NCBI GenBank assembly: GCA_015680685.1
Contig: MNCI01004990.1
Span: forward strand, 144,737 to 208,736
Direction: 5' to 3'
Source: Gnetum montanum
Lineage: Eukaryota > Streptophyta > Gnetopsida > Gnetales > Gnetaceae
DNA: 64,000 nucleotides
Made by a program: the position numbers and the translations under genes. Shown one piece after another: positions 36,434-48,309 of the stretch. Every line of letters starts with the position of its first letter. Positions within the stretch are counted from its first letter, which is position 1. Below the pieces are notes generated by a model. It saw only the letters and a program-made list of their open reading frames with translations. It did no database searches and was not told where the DNA came from.

Positions 36434-39400
36434 TTAGCATAGGTGGCCATCTCCCCCATGACTGAATTGTAAGGGAGAGATCCGAAATAATGAACGTCTA
36501 TTTGAATTTTGTAGAAGTGCCCAACTTCTTCCCATTGATGTTCTTAGGTTGAGGGGTGGAAGTTGGCGACGCTCATATTCTAAGGTATCTATGTCTTTGT
36601 TGTTAGCATGAGTTTCCTCAATTTGTTCCATGCATATTAATTTGCTCTTTCTAGTAGCTGTCAACCACAGTGTGTCTACTACTGGTGTGGTTGCTATATA
36701 CAGGCACCTTTGGATTTGTGTTTCTTGGGCACACCGCTCACATGGAAGCAATGCTGAACACTCTTCCATGTCATCACCCTTTGTGTCACTGTATGTGATG
36801 CACGTAACTTTCTTCTTCTTAATCTTTTCATAAATATCTATCTTAGATATTTGCAAAGAAAGATCAGGGATCCCTAGGTACGCATCTACTATACTTAGCC
36901 ATGGCCTTCCCATTATAATTTGGAAGCCCCCTTCATTGTTAACTTCAATCACTAGGAAATCGACTGGGTATGACCAACCACACACAGTGGTGATGATGTC
37001 CTCCACCAATCCTAAGGGAATGGTGATGGACTGGTCAGCCAGCTCCAGTTGAATGTTACTCTTCTTAAGTTGGGGCAAGTTCCAAGCTTGATACATTTCT
37101 CATGATATTAGATTGACTCCAGAACCTGAGTCTAGAAGAGCCTAATGTGGTGCATTTTCAGAGATTTGCAAATAAATTAAGGGGCTCCCAGGGTCAGATA
37201 GTTTCCTAGGAAGGTGTCCTACCTTGATCTAGTCGGTTATGGTATGTGTTAACATAACCATATGCGTACAAGTCTTTTGGACTGAAGGGTGCTCCAAAGT
37301 GTTAGATGGTTGAGGCATGTACATGTACTCAACCGTTTTTTGTTGCGAGAGTTTGTCTAGGCTCCTGGTTCTAAACAAGGGTTTTTTCTTTGTACAGTTG
37401 TTAGAACCAGCACCAGTTTGAATATTTACAAGTTGAATATTTACAGCTCTCACGACGTTACGTTGCTACGATTGAGTAGGTAGTTCCCCTTGCATTGTTC
37501 GAACAGGTTGTATGGGAACTACAGGTGGAAGAGGTGCGGATGGAGTTGGAGGATGGGATAAGTATGAGATGTCTCCTGGAAGAGAAGGAGTCCTCCTAAA
37601 GTACTCCCAAACATGGTAGTGACGTTGGGGAGTAGTGTGATCCATAGAGTCACCTGGAGAAACCGGCTGCTACACATAATAACCATAAGGATCAGGCTGC
37701 CGGTAAGGGTACTGTTGTGTTGGCAATGGCATCCCCCATGACTATGGATATTGCCACTGCTGATGCTATCCAATGGGCTGTGGTGGAGTTCCACTTGGAT
37801 AGTACACTAGTGGTTGGTGAAACTGCCTTGGGTTACCTTATGAATAAGGTAACCTTCGGGGTGTTTGCCGTTGGTTAAGTCTTGGATTTAACGCATACAC
37901 CCCAGACTCCTGCAGATGTGAGATAACTAGGCAACATCCCTTAGGATGGTCATACTAGTAGATCTCACATCCACTGTCATCGTCTATGTCAGAGTCCACA
38001 ACCTCATCGAAGATAGAAATTTTCCCCTTACCATTGTTATGTGCAGGGCTTAAATTTCTCCACTTTGTCTTACCTTTGTCACTACTTCGTTCCTCCTTAG
38101 ACTCTTCTACAATTTTCAAGATTATTTCAATTCTTGAGTCTAACGAATCCCACTTTTGATCCACCTTGGCCGATACCTCGGTTGTTAATTTTTGGATCGG
38201 CAAAGTTTTCCGATTCACCAACTCTTCGAGTGGTGACTCATCCTCCTTATCATAGAATTTCACTCCCTTCTTGCGAAGGGAGGGGTCATGGTTGTATTCT
38301 TCTACACTTTCCCTCTTACGTAGTTCACCCTCTTCTTGCGCTACTTGTTCCAACAAACTTTGTACTTCTTAGGCTCTAAATTGTGATAGTCTCCCTTGGG
38401 CATAAGTCCCAAGGNNNNNNNNNNNNNNNNNNNNNNNNNNNNNNNNNNNNNNNNNNNNNNNNNNNNNNNNNNNNNNNNNNNNNNNNNNNNNNNNNNNNNN
38501 NNNNNNNNNNNNNNNNNNNNNNNNNNNNNNNNNNNNNNNNNNNNNNNNNNNNNNNNNNNNNNNNNNNNNNNNNNNNNNNNNNNNNNNNNNNNNNNNNNNN
38601 NNNNNNNNNNNNNNNNNNNNNNNNNNNNNNNNNNNNNTATATTTTGCAAGGCACAGGCATCGTGGAATTCTTGTAAATGATGTTGTGGATCAGTGTTGTA
38701 TCCCCCTTCAAAATGTGGAATATTATTTATGTCCAAACACTTGATCCAACTGTCCTTTAAGTGCCTTGTTAGAATCCTAACAACCTCTGTGATGTCAAGC
38801 ATACTTCAGGTTACAAGTAGGGGCTCGTCATGATCATCTCTTTCATGATGTCTATGATGTCTTTGTGGTTCCCTACTCTCCCTACGTCCTTGCCCTTGTC
38901 CTCTCTCTCGACTTTCCCGTCAAGGTCTCTCATCTTCCTTACCTTTATCCTCACCGTTATGTTCACGATGGCTACACCCAGATGTGGAAGGAGAGGGTGA
39001 GTGGTGACATGAAGGAGAAGAAGAAGGGGAACCATCACCATGGTGATGTTTCTTACCTTCTCCTAGGCTGCTTTGGCCCCAATCGTTATAACTATCTAAG
39101 TGCACGTCCTTAGCGTGAGTTGTTGTTCCTTCCATGAATAGTTGGTGTTCACGGGGATCAAAACTAGTAGTATGGATCGTTGAGCATAGGTTCTGATGCC
39201 TTATCTCCTTACCATCGTTAGGAGGGAGAACATCATTTGCTAAGGAACCCGTTATGAGGGGTTCCTCATCTCCTATTTCACTAAGGGCCTGTGGGACCTT
39301 GCCCTTCAGCAGTGCATGTTGACTCTCCTACCTTAAGTCCCTCCTACGTTGCGCATCTATGGGATAGTAATCCCTCATATCAAAGTCTTTAACAACGTAT

Positions 39401-39681
39401 TCACCAAATAGTTCTTGCATGTCAATCTGTGCCAAGGCACGGAGAAGCATGTTCGGGACAGATCGATCTGGAGGTGAAACTATGTTACCAAATAAATCTC
39501 TCCAACACAGCTGTTCATCTTGATGGAGGATAAAAGTGTAATCAGGAATATACTCATCAGGATGAGTATATGTTATCTTGTACTATTTAGCACTTGGCTA
39601 GTTTTGGTTATGTGTTGTATGTTGCCGACTGTCTCTAGTGTTAGTCCTAGGTGGCGAATTACTTTTGTGAGAAGAAGTCAT
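36434..39681 (-). pseudogene. gag-protease polyprotein of element C (decayed)
   Basis: The start is ATG 39681-39679, at the place matching A and D. The N-terminal part includes DEYIPDYTFILHQDEQ. His/Ser-rich and charged segments follow (38811-39135), then the gag core (38640-38802), an N gap, and an acidic segment (37955-38356). The Pro/Gln-rich linker lies at 37519-37794. The protease-like part is open from 37096 to 36434 (LADQSITIPLGLVEDI, DFLVIE, IIMGRPWLS). This frame continues past the protease into sequence that lies beyond integrase in D, ending SPLQFSHGGDGHLC. The fused end shows how pol was lost. There are stops in the gag half. The catalytic protease Asp is not clearly visible. Confidence 0.8.
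38415..38637. other. Assembly gap (223 N) in gag of element C
   Basis: A run of N. The homologous segment of A (about 5010-5330) is present. Confidence 0.99.
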
Positions 39682-39810
39682 TTTTTTTCTCGGTGTGCTA
39701 TTTCACCGTTATATATAAATTCTTATTTAATTAATTAACCCAAAGGTTCATTAATGCTCCTAATGATTTGAGTGATTCCTTTATGTTCTATTTGACATAC
39801 AAACACTTAG

Positions 39811-39828
39811 TCCCCAACAACAGCGCCA
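39811..39828 (-). promoter_or_regulatory. tRNA-Asp-type primer-binding site (element C)
   Basis: The minus strand reads TGGCGCTGTTGTTGGGGA, one base from the 5' LTR. It differs from A's site by C-to-T type changes. Confidence 0.85.
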
Positions 39829-39829
39829 A

Positions 39830-40776
39830 TGATGAGTGGCAAGATACCCCTACACTCAACCATATGAATACGAGCATTTTTACACACAATCTAGTCGATC
39901 TCCATAGACTAAATGCCTACATGCCCCATGGAACACTTGGGGTTAATTAATCGTTGTCTTCCCAGACTTACTTGTATGTGTCATGGTGTATGGTTAAGCA
40001 AGTCTGACGTATATGATTTTTATGGTCTTTTATTTTTTATGTCTTCTGTGCTACGAGGAAAGGGTTGAGAAACTAAGACTAACTCTAACTACTACACTAA
40101 GTCTAAATTACCTAGCATCAGCATCCGTTCCCACTTACCGTACACACCCTAAACTATGCAACCGTGGTTACCAAACACTAATCGTTACTAGGATCCCATG
40201 CATAACGCACATGCTCGAAGTGGTCGTACTAAGGCACTTAACTAACCTAAGTGTGATAAGCATCCATTCCTTGGCTATCTGTACACATCCTTGAATGCTC
40301 GTAACCAAGTCGTACTTATCCCATGTTCTAAGAGTTTAGGGTGAGAGAGACTAATTGCGATGAGCAACCGATTCCTTGACTAACTGTACACATTTGTAAA
40401 TGCTCGTAATCAATTCGTACTCATACCGCGCTACTGTAGGTAATAAATAATAGGTAGGAAATAACATGTAATAAAACCTATTCCATGTACTACAAGGTTT
40501 ATCCACAAAGCTTGTCTTTATTGTCGTACACAACTTGCGTTCAGGTACAAAGCTACTCAAATAAAGATCCGTTCACTTGGAGACTCCTACTGTGGGCACA
40601 CAGAAAATAATCTATCTCTGGAGTGATCAATCTACCAAAGTTTCCCTACTTTTAGCCTAGGATCAGGAATAAGGGGAGTACCGCCTCTTATTTATAGATA
40701 TGGCGGCGAACCGCAATATCGCGTATGTGATATTGCGTACACAATATCGTGGCTCATGCGATATCGTGTCCCATCA
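39830..40776 (-). repeat. 5' LTR of element C
   Basis: 947 bp, TGATGAGTGGCAAG.. to ..CCCATCA. A minus-strand TATA (CTATAAATA) lies at 40689-40697, and GATATC/AATATC palindrome derivatives near 40715-40768. Confidence 0.92.
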
Positions 40777-40781
40777 ATTAG

Positions 40782-41505
40782 TAAGATTCTTTTTTTATTT
40801 TAGTGAACAACTTCCAAGTAAAAAAGTAATGAATAAGCAATAATTAGAATCCATATGTATGGTGAATATATAATAGATAGATAACAACCTTAAAAAGAAT
40901 AAAAACAAAAGTAATGACCAAATAGATATGAAGGTTACAAGTCATTACTACTAAAACAATAATAATTTCACCACATAGTATGTTGTAACATAATATGAAG
41001 TAGTTCTTTTACATTTTTTGAAACTAAAAAGCATATAATATATTTTGTCTAACTTCTACTAATTTTTAATACTTTTGATTTTATAAAATATCTCCATTTT
41101 TCAATTTTAGAAGTAATATTTTCTCAAGATGTACACCAAGGGATTTCATCTTGTATTTCCTTTATTAATTCATCCATAATAATAACAAATAAGTATAAGC
41201 TAAGTGGAGACCCTTCATGTAGACCTACTATCATTGGAAAATGCAATGTGTTTCATAAGTTGTTCTAATTTTAGTGGTAGCTCTTTCATACATGTCTTAA
41301 ATTACTTTAATACATTTATGATGAATGTTTCTCCTTTGCAAAGTTAACCAAATAATATCTCTAGGCACTCTATCATATGCTTTTTCTAAGTCAGTGAAGA
41401 TCATATATATAATTTTTGTATGTTCTTTGAATTTCTATGTTAATTGTCATATCAAGAGAATAGCCTCTACAGTAGATCTCCTTAACACAAATCAAGTCAA
41501 GCATT
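40782..41505 (-). mobile_element. LINE reverse-transcriptase fragment
   Basis: The minus-strand translation of about 41100-41440 gives the plant L1 RT signature with stops: VPREILWLTLQ, then DMYERATT and VGLHEGSPLSLY, followed by VIIMDELIKEIQDEIP. The FADD motif region is not preserved. It is truncated at both ends and borders the target duplication of element C on the left. Confidence 0.75.
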
Positions 41506-42046
41506 GTTAACCACCAAATGATTGAATTAGGATGTAGTGATTGTACCAAATTTTTACTTCTTTGACAAGTTTTCTAAGAAAAAACTTCAATTTTAAACAT
41601 TTTCTTTCAATGTTTGGCAAGATACATGCATGATGGAAGACTTTTGCAGAATGTTATGGCTCTACATTGTAGCCTTCCTTGAACTTTAAAATTTTTTTCA
41701 TATCAATATATTTGATGTAACTATTTCTTTGATGTCTATGTAGAATTCCAATTATCTTATTGATTTGAATCATACATCTAGTGGTCAATAGTAATGTGTT
41801 CTTGAGTGTATCATATTCATAATCTCTATCTCTTGCTATCTAATTGTGATGGTCTTATTTATGCTCCATTCAGTGCCTTCTTTTCTATCTTTGATATCTA
41901 CCCCTTTCTCCATCTTGATCCTTACTAGGATGTCTATCCTTATCTCTCCTATCATGATCATCTAGATTCCTTTTATGATGATCTCTAAACTTTCTACCTT
42001 GATATCTTGGTGAAAATCTATCTCTGCACCTAACTTCATGTTCATT
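41506..42046 (-). pseudogene. gag fossil of a further Athila-like element
   Basis: On the minus strand, an Arg/Asp-rich segment (RDRFSPRYQGRKFRDHHKRN, about 41960-42040) is followed by a broken gag core (IKYIDMKKILKFKEGYN, KEVKIWYNHY). This core aligns with the cores of A-D. It is cut on the right by element D and on the left by the LINE fragment. Confidence 0.6.
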
Positions 42047-42051
42047 AAAAC

Positions 42052-42955
42052 TGATGAGTGATGAGGTACCCCTATGCCCAAACATACAAATCACAAAGGG
42101 TTCACATGCGATCCAATTGAATTCCATGGACTTTATCATTTCCAATGCACTAGCCCATTAGGAAGTGAATCTATCCTTAAGGTCAATCATTGTCCTCCCA
42201 ATTACACTTGTGATGTACGTTGGTATGGTTAAGTGTAACTGAGGCATCTGATTTTTATCATTTTGTATTTTATGCTTTAGTGCTTAAAATGTAGATAAAA
42301 GAAGTTTAATTAACTAATCTAAATTACTAATTAACTAATCATAACATAAGTATTCATTCCTACTTTCCATACACATCCTGAACCCACGTATCCACTACTA
42401 GGCAACCAAACACTATGCTATTGGGCGTACCAAGTCATAATGCTACTAGGATTACCAAGTGAATATATGTTACACTTCAAGTAGTCATACTTATGTGTGT
42501 ACTCTATCTCACTTAAATGTCTCATTAACGTAATAACTAGAAAATATTTGATAACTAATTAAAAGCATTTAATAAATAATTAAAATATTAAATGCATAAA
42601 TAAAATAGATAATCTATCCAAAGTGCTGCAAAGTTTATTAGAAAGCTCATCTTTATTGTCACACACACTGTCATGCTCAGGTACAACAATGCTCGAATAA
42701 AGATCCATACACCTAATGACTCCTACTTTGGGCACGTAAGGGAAAAAGTTCTAACTTTCGAATAGAAAAAACACAAGAGCTTCACTACTACTAAAATCTA
42801 GATTCCCATAAATGCAACTAGTAGGCATGTATTTATGGGTGATGAATAGACACTATGTCAACAAGCCCTCATCGATGCATTAACAAGGCCTCATTAATGC
42901 AATTGACTGCATCAACAAGGCCTCATCGATGCAACCAACCAACAATAACACATCA
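42052..42955 (-). repeat. 3' LTR of element D
   Basis: 904 bp ending ACACATCA. It lacks the GATATC palindromes. In their place is a short repeat of about 22 bp (atcaacaaggcctcatcgatgc type) at about 42858-42935. Confidence 0.85.
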
Positions 42956-42967
42956 TACCCCCATGAC
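42956..42967 (-). promoter_or_regulatory. Polypurine tract of element D
   Basis: Same tract as in A and C (plus strand tacccccatgac). Confidence 0.8.
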
Positions 42968-43179
42968 TAAATGAAAACTCATCCTCAAGTTCTTTTACAA
43001 AATTGGGAAGGTATGGGATTATTGATTGACTTTTCTTCAATAAAACAAACCTGTCTAACCTAACAAAAAATGGAGTTCCCAGGTGTATAGATCAACACAT
43101 TACAAAAAATGGTGGTGTTCAAGACACAAAATTAAACACCATGAAAAAACTCTTTAAAAATTGGAGAACACATTCCTTG

Positions 43180-46083
43180 ATGATGTGAAGCTTATTGGAG
43201 AAGATCAAATGGTCTTAGGTGATGGTGGTTCCTGAGGCTCTGAGGAACCTTCACTAGCTTCACACACTGGTAGTGGTTGAGGTAGCTATGATTATCCTGC
43301 TATTACTGCAACTTTAGGTAGAAGGTAGAAAGCATCCAATAGTGCTTTCATTTTCTCCTCCTTACTCATGGGATCATGCACCATCCATGCAACTTTCCCA
43401 ATGTGGGTTGGAACTGGCATATCTTAAGGACACGGGATCACTGGAAACAACTCCTTGACATTGATGAACTAGGAACTAAACTATTTGCATTCAATGTTGA
43501 ACACTTGCACTGTGTTCTTGAGCTCCTAGTATTCATTCATCTATCTAGCTAGGCCCTTAACAATGGATCGTTGATTTGTGAATCACCCTTTACGGACTTT
43601 GAGTTCAGCATTAGCAGTCTGAAGCTTTTTCTTAGTGTCCTTGTGGTATTTGAACTTAGCCTCATATAGTAAATATGAGCTAGCCACCTATTTCTCCAAT
43701 TCTAATCATAATTGTCTAGTTGTCAGCATTGCCAAGTTTGCATCATGGAGATTGGCCAACTCCATATACTTTGTCATTTCTTTAATCTACAACTCTTTCA
43801 AGTAGATCTTTACTTTGTTGTAGGCATCAATCCCATCAAGGATGGGCTACCACATCTCTCTTGCTTGCTAGAGTTGCTAGAGGGCTTCATTCACTTTAGC
43901 CTTTATCATCTCGATTTTTTTTCATTAATTTCCTTTTGCAAGCCAACCTAGTCCTTGCAGTGATTCTTCACTCTCTCTAATTTAAAAGCTTCGTTCTTCT
44001 AAGCAATGATCTTTATGGTAAACCTCTATCGCTAGGTGCGTACCTCCTCCATTGACAAATTATTATTCTCCATAGCCAATTTCCTCAATTCAGTGTTGAC
44101 TATGGTAAGTTGCTCCTACTATTGATGAATGAATTCTTGCATTTGATCTCTTTGAGCATCAACATTTCCCAAGTGATGATTTTGTGCAGTCAATGCTTCA
44201 TTTTCTTAGTGCATCTGATTCATATCCTTTTTGATTGAGTGTGTTTCAGCTTCTACCACAAACTATTTGAAGATAGTCATTACTGCTTCCTCCTCAACCT
44301 TTTGAAATTTTTCTTGAAGTTATTTGATAGCTTCATCTCTCGTCATTGCCAAGCTAAGGATTGCTTGTTCTGCAAGTTAGGCACAAAGTTCAACAACCCC
44401 CAAAGCCAAGCATTGATTTTGTTCTTGGGCCATTTCTAGTTGCCCCTTCAAAATGATGCATCTACCCTTTGCATTCAGTAGCTTCAACTAGGTTGTAGTG
44501 ATGTTCTCTAAAAGAATAAAGATAACCAAAGTCAGTTGCTCAGTTCCTACTAGTCATTCCAATAGTTGTTTATGTTGGGCTACATTCAATATTCTACTGA
44601 CCATGCATGTAGACGTCTACACATCTTGGAGTGTAGATACATCTGGTACAAACATCATAGGTGCATTCAATGCTTCAACTACATGGTTAGCTACCAATTT
44701 TACTGTTATCTCCTATCCTTGGTGCTACATCACCAAGATAGTTGCCTCTTCACCTTCCTCCAACCTCACCAAGAAAGTGGTGGTGTTCCCAGAGATTTCT
44801 AGTAATAGATGATGTGTTGCTAATGACACACCTCTTGAGCATTGGGATCTAACCTTGAAGGTACCTGTGTTCTTTGGGTAGAGAAAATGGAACCACCCCT
44901 CTCCATCTAGCTAACCGTTCAAGCCAACTCATTAAGGTGACTCATTGCTAGCTAATACATAGATGGATCTACCCCACTCATTCTTGCTTGCTGCTCTTGT
45001 TTGCTTAAGAGTTCTTCTCAAATTTTCTATAGATGTTCAACGGTTGCACGGGCCTCCGTTGTGGTTTCCTAGGTGGGTGGTGGTGGTGGCAACTCCTTTT
45101 CTTCAGTGTTTGTTGGCATCTTATCCTTCATGATTTTTACCCATGAGGCTCAGGGAGCATACCTAAGGGTATCACTAAAATAGCAAACGATGCCTGCCCT
45201 TTTGCAAATTTTTTTGATAAGGCACAAAAAGGGTAGGATCTTCCTTCCATGTTCATTCTCCTAGAAATGCTTCTCGATCTTCAAATAAATCAAATGTGGA
45301 AGGTTAATGAGAAATTTCTTACTTAGAATGGTGCATGCTCAAGTGGAGAAAGTAGTCACCTTTCTTGGCCTCACTGTTGGATTGAGGTGATAGGTTGCAA
45401 TCTTAAAATAAATTTACTCCATTGTTCTGAGCATGTCATACTCCTTACAGTCCATCCTATAGTATCACTAGGTCCACTCCCTTTTTGCCTTAGGATCACC
45501 TTCTATTGATATCTCTACCAACTATGCTCTAATGTTTGGCAATCCCAATGCCTGTGTGATGGCCTCCATTGAGTAGGACACTTGAATGTTCTTGATTTTT
45601 ACAACGGACCATAGACTTTGACTATTCCAAAAGAGAGAGGTCTCTCCCATGTAGCACTCCCCACTAGATGTGCTGACTAGCCACATGGTAGAGGCTTGCA
45701 GTTGTGTCACATCCTCTGGATATTTCTCCAAAAATGGCCCAAAGTTTATCTCTTGAAGAATTGATCTTTATATCTCTTGGGACTTGATGATGTCTAGGCA
45801 GGCTTGAGTTAGAGTGACCTCAAGCCTTGGCATAGGTCTAGGTGCTTCTCCTCATTAAGATTGTTCTATAGACCTTCTTCTCTTGAAATCTATCAAAAAA
45901 ATTCCACCTTAGGCTCCTCACAAAGAGGTACCATTGCATGGGTTGCCTCTTGTTGTTCTTGGCCTTGTTCCTGTTGGCCCCTTCTAGCTCTAGGTCGCTT
46001 CTCCCATGGTTGTCAGGGCTCTCCTTCTTGTGAATTTTTTTTTTGATGTCATTTGTAATCACTATAGAATCGTGGATTAGCAA
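43180..46083 (-). pseudogene. Extra 3' ORF of element D (plant transposon-protein-like plus coiled coil)
   Basis: It lies between integrase and the 3' LTR on the same strand as pol. From the ATG at 46083, a basic segment precedes FVRSLRWNFFDRFQ and LEKYPEDVTQLQ, then TMWLVSTSSGECYMGETSLF and ITQALGLPN. This pattern resembles the plant transposon-protein domain found in Athila-type ORFs. A poly-Pro segment (about 45080-45110) follows. The rest, to about 43180, is broken but rich in Glu, Gln, Leu and Ala, and looks coiled-coil. Many stops are present. Athila elements are known to carry an ORF here, sometimes called env-like; I see no clear signal peptide or membrane segment. Confidence 0.6.
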
Positions 46084-48309
46084 TCATTATGTAACCTTAA
46101 AACAATTAACTCTTGAGGGTAGCTACACTTGGCTAAGTTGTGATTATGGCTAATTTAATTGACTTAATTGTTATTTCTTTTTATGCCTTATCATTGATAA
46201 ATCATCTCGAAGATTATTGGAAGGGTTAACTTGGAAAAAGTTGATTTTTATATATGATTAAGATTACTAACCCTTGTGGGAGTTAGAAAAATAATTTTTG
46301 AAAATTGCATCAAAAACATTAAAGTTTGTGGCCCCCACAATAAATATCTTACCTCTGGTAAGTGTAGGATCAAAAAACAAAGTGATTTGGACAAATAATT
46401 TGAAAGTTATGGACTCTGGAAGGTTTTAGCCTCTAAAAAATTGCAAAAATTCTCCATGTGTTATGAGAAAATTACAAAAAAAATTCAAAGTATCCAATAG
46501 TATATATAGTATTTTTGCACTACGTTGATGAGGCCTTATTCACACAATTATTAACCACCATTGACTTTGGTCAAACTTTCAAAATAGAAGGAATTTTTTG
46601 ATGAAATTGGGATCAAATGAAAGCTTAGAAGATCGAGAATAGTATGACATCATGAGAAAAGGGTCGTGAAGTTCATAAATTTGAAAAATTTGCAGAAAAG
46701 TTAATTTAATGGATGAATGCAATGAAAGATTAAGGAGTACTAAGTAGTTTACACAATGGAAAATATGAAATACAATATTATAGTAATGTCAAAGGTAAGG
46801 AAGCTTAACTAATCAAGCTAAAAGCTATGCAAGTGGGTCCTCCCCATAGTAGGATCATGCCCTTTTTACCCTTGCATAACCTCAACTAATGAGTCTATAG
46901 GCCCCATAGTCAATTTAATGATCATGACAAGTTAAGGACCAACCCAAAAGAATCCACTCAAGAATCCCAACATGTCAAACTAAGACATAGAGCATAACAT
47001 AGGACCTAGTAGTGAGGTGAGTTATGGCAGCATGGATGGATGAAAGAGAAGGTAGAATGAAGTTCCAAATTGAGGTCATAAGAAGTCCTTGATGGAATTG
47101 TCATTAAAATGATCCAAGAAGTTCCATCCTCAGTCCATACCACAGCCATATGCTTTTAGTGACTTCACATCACCACTCTAAGACTGATCCACCCACTCAA
47201 GATGCACGAGTGTCCTTACAAGACAACCACCATCCACAAATGGGAGAGAGAAGTAGGAAGTTAGAGATAGAGGGCCTTTGTTAGATGGGACCTTTAGGCA
47301 TAGGTGTATGTTTTTTGAGTCCCGTAACTAGTGTTTGTAACCCTTGTATTTGTCCAAGGGATGTGCTTTAATTTTCATTATTTTATTTTTTTTGAAATGG
47401 AAACCACACCATGCGAGGACTTATTCATGTCGAAGGGGTGTGCTTTGAATTCCCATCCTTTTTTTGTTTTTTTGAATGATTGAAACCATACCATGCAATG
47501 ACATTATTTGTCTTCCTATTAATGGGTGGTATGGAATGGTAAGAAGTCCACAAAAAAACATTCAAGCACTCAAGAAAGAAGAAGAGTACAAAGATTATTA
47601 AGTCCCCTTGAAGTCACACCCTTTACAAACCTTTGGATCCTTCCTAATTCTAAAACTACCAAGGTCACTGATTGATTCAAAGTTTCTTTAATGAAAAAGG
47701 GACCTCAAACTTCCATAGAAAGGAAAACCATAGAGCTCATTATATGGGAAAATGACATGGACTCACTACATGTTCCATGAAAAATAAACCATGCTAAAGT
47801 CATCAGACATCAGAATTCAAAAAAAAACAGACATCAACAATCACACATTAAGCACAAACCATCATTAGTAAACAAAAATAGTAGCATTATGTCCTATGAC
47901 AATAAAGAAAATTTATTAGCAAAAATGATAAAATATCACACTTAATCAAAAGAAACAAAGGAAACAAAATAAAGTAAAATATATAGGAAAGTGTAAAATA
48001 ATCAAGAAATTTTAAAGATACTAAAGATGGTGTAAAAATAGAAAAATTTGAAAATCAAAAACATGAAAAATAAAATGGTAGAAAAACTGAGAGGCCATGA
48101 TAATGGTTAGCATGGATGGGCATCTCCCCCCATGACATAGTTGGAAGGAGGAGATCCAAAAAATAGAACGTGGGTGTCCATTAGTTAAGGCAATATGTAC
48201 ATTGGACTGTCTTCGTTCTAGAAAAAGTTTAATTTGTTGGATATTGACCAACTACTTTTTATTTGGACTATCAAGTTTGTAAATTATCATGGCCCCAAAG
48301 CAAAAGGTT
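46084..48309 (-). other. Noncoding interior of element D between integrase and the 3' ORF
   Basis: No coding frame. Parts match A 1860-3200 and C 35160-36560, for example the phrase around 'gtgggtcctcccca' and the 'catctcccccatga' stretch at 48121. A-rich sequence at 47880-48080 occupies the place of the 15-bp minisatellite in A and C but is not expanded. Confidence 0.6.

Larger units (their letters stand above)
33435..40776 (-). mobile_element. Element C: second non-autonomous Athila-like element
   Basis: A complete minus-strand element with LTRs at 33435-34387 and 39830-40776 and a perfect target duplication ATTAG (33430-33434 and 40777-40781). Its layout matches element A throughout: gag and protease only, with no RT, RNase H, integrase or 3' ORF. 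It shares the pol-deletion junction with A. Its 3' LTR begins TGAGGAG instead of TGATGAG. Confidence 0.92.

Noticed and set aside
36092-36459. Long Lys/Gln/Val-rich and Cys/Phe-rich open frames on both strands
   Set aside because: They are translations of the 15-bp minisatellite, whose period keeps all frames open; they are not genes.
43180-46083. Calling the D 3' ORF an envelope gene
   Set aside because: No signal peptide, membrane segment or furin-like site is visible; the sequence looks like a transposon-protein domain with a coiled coil.
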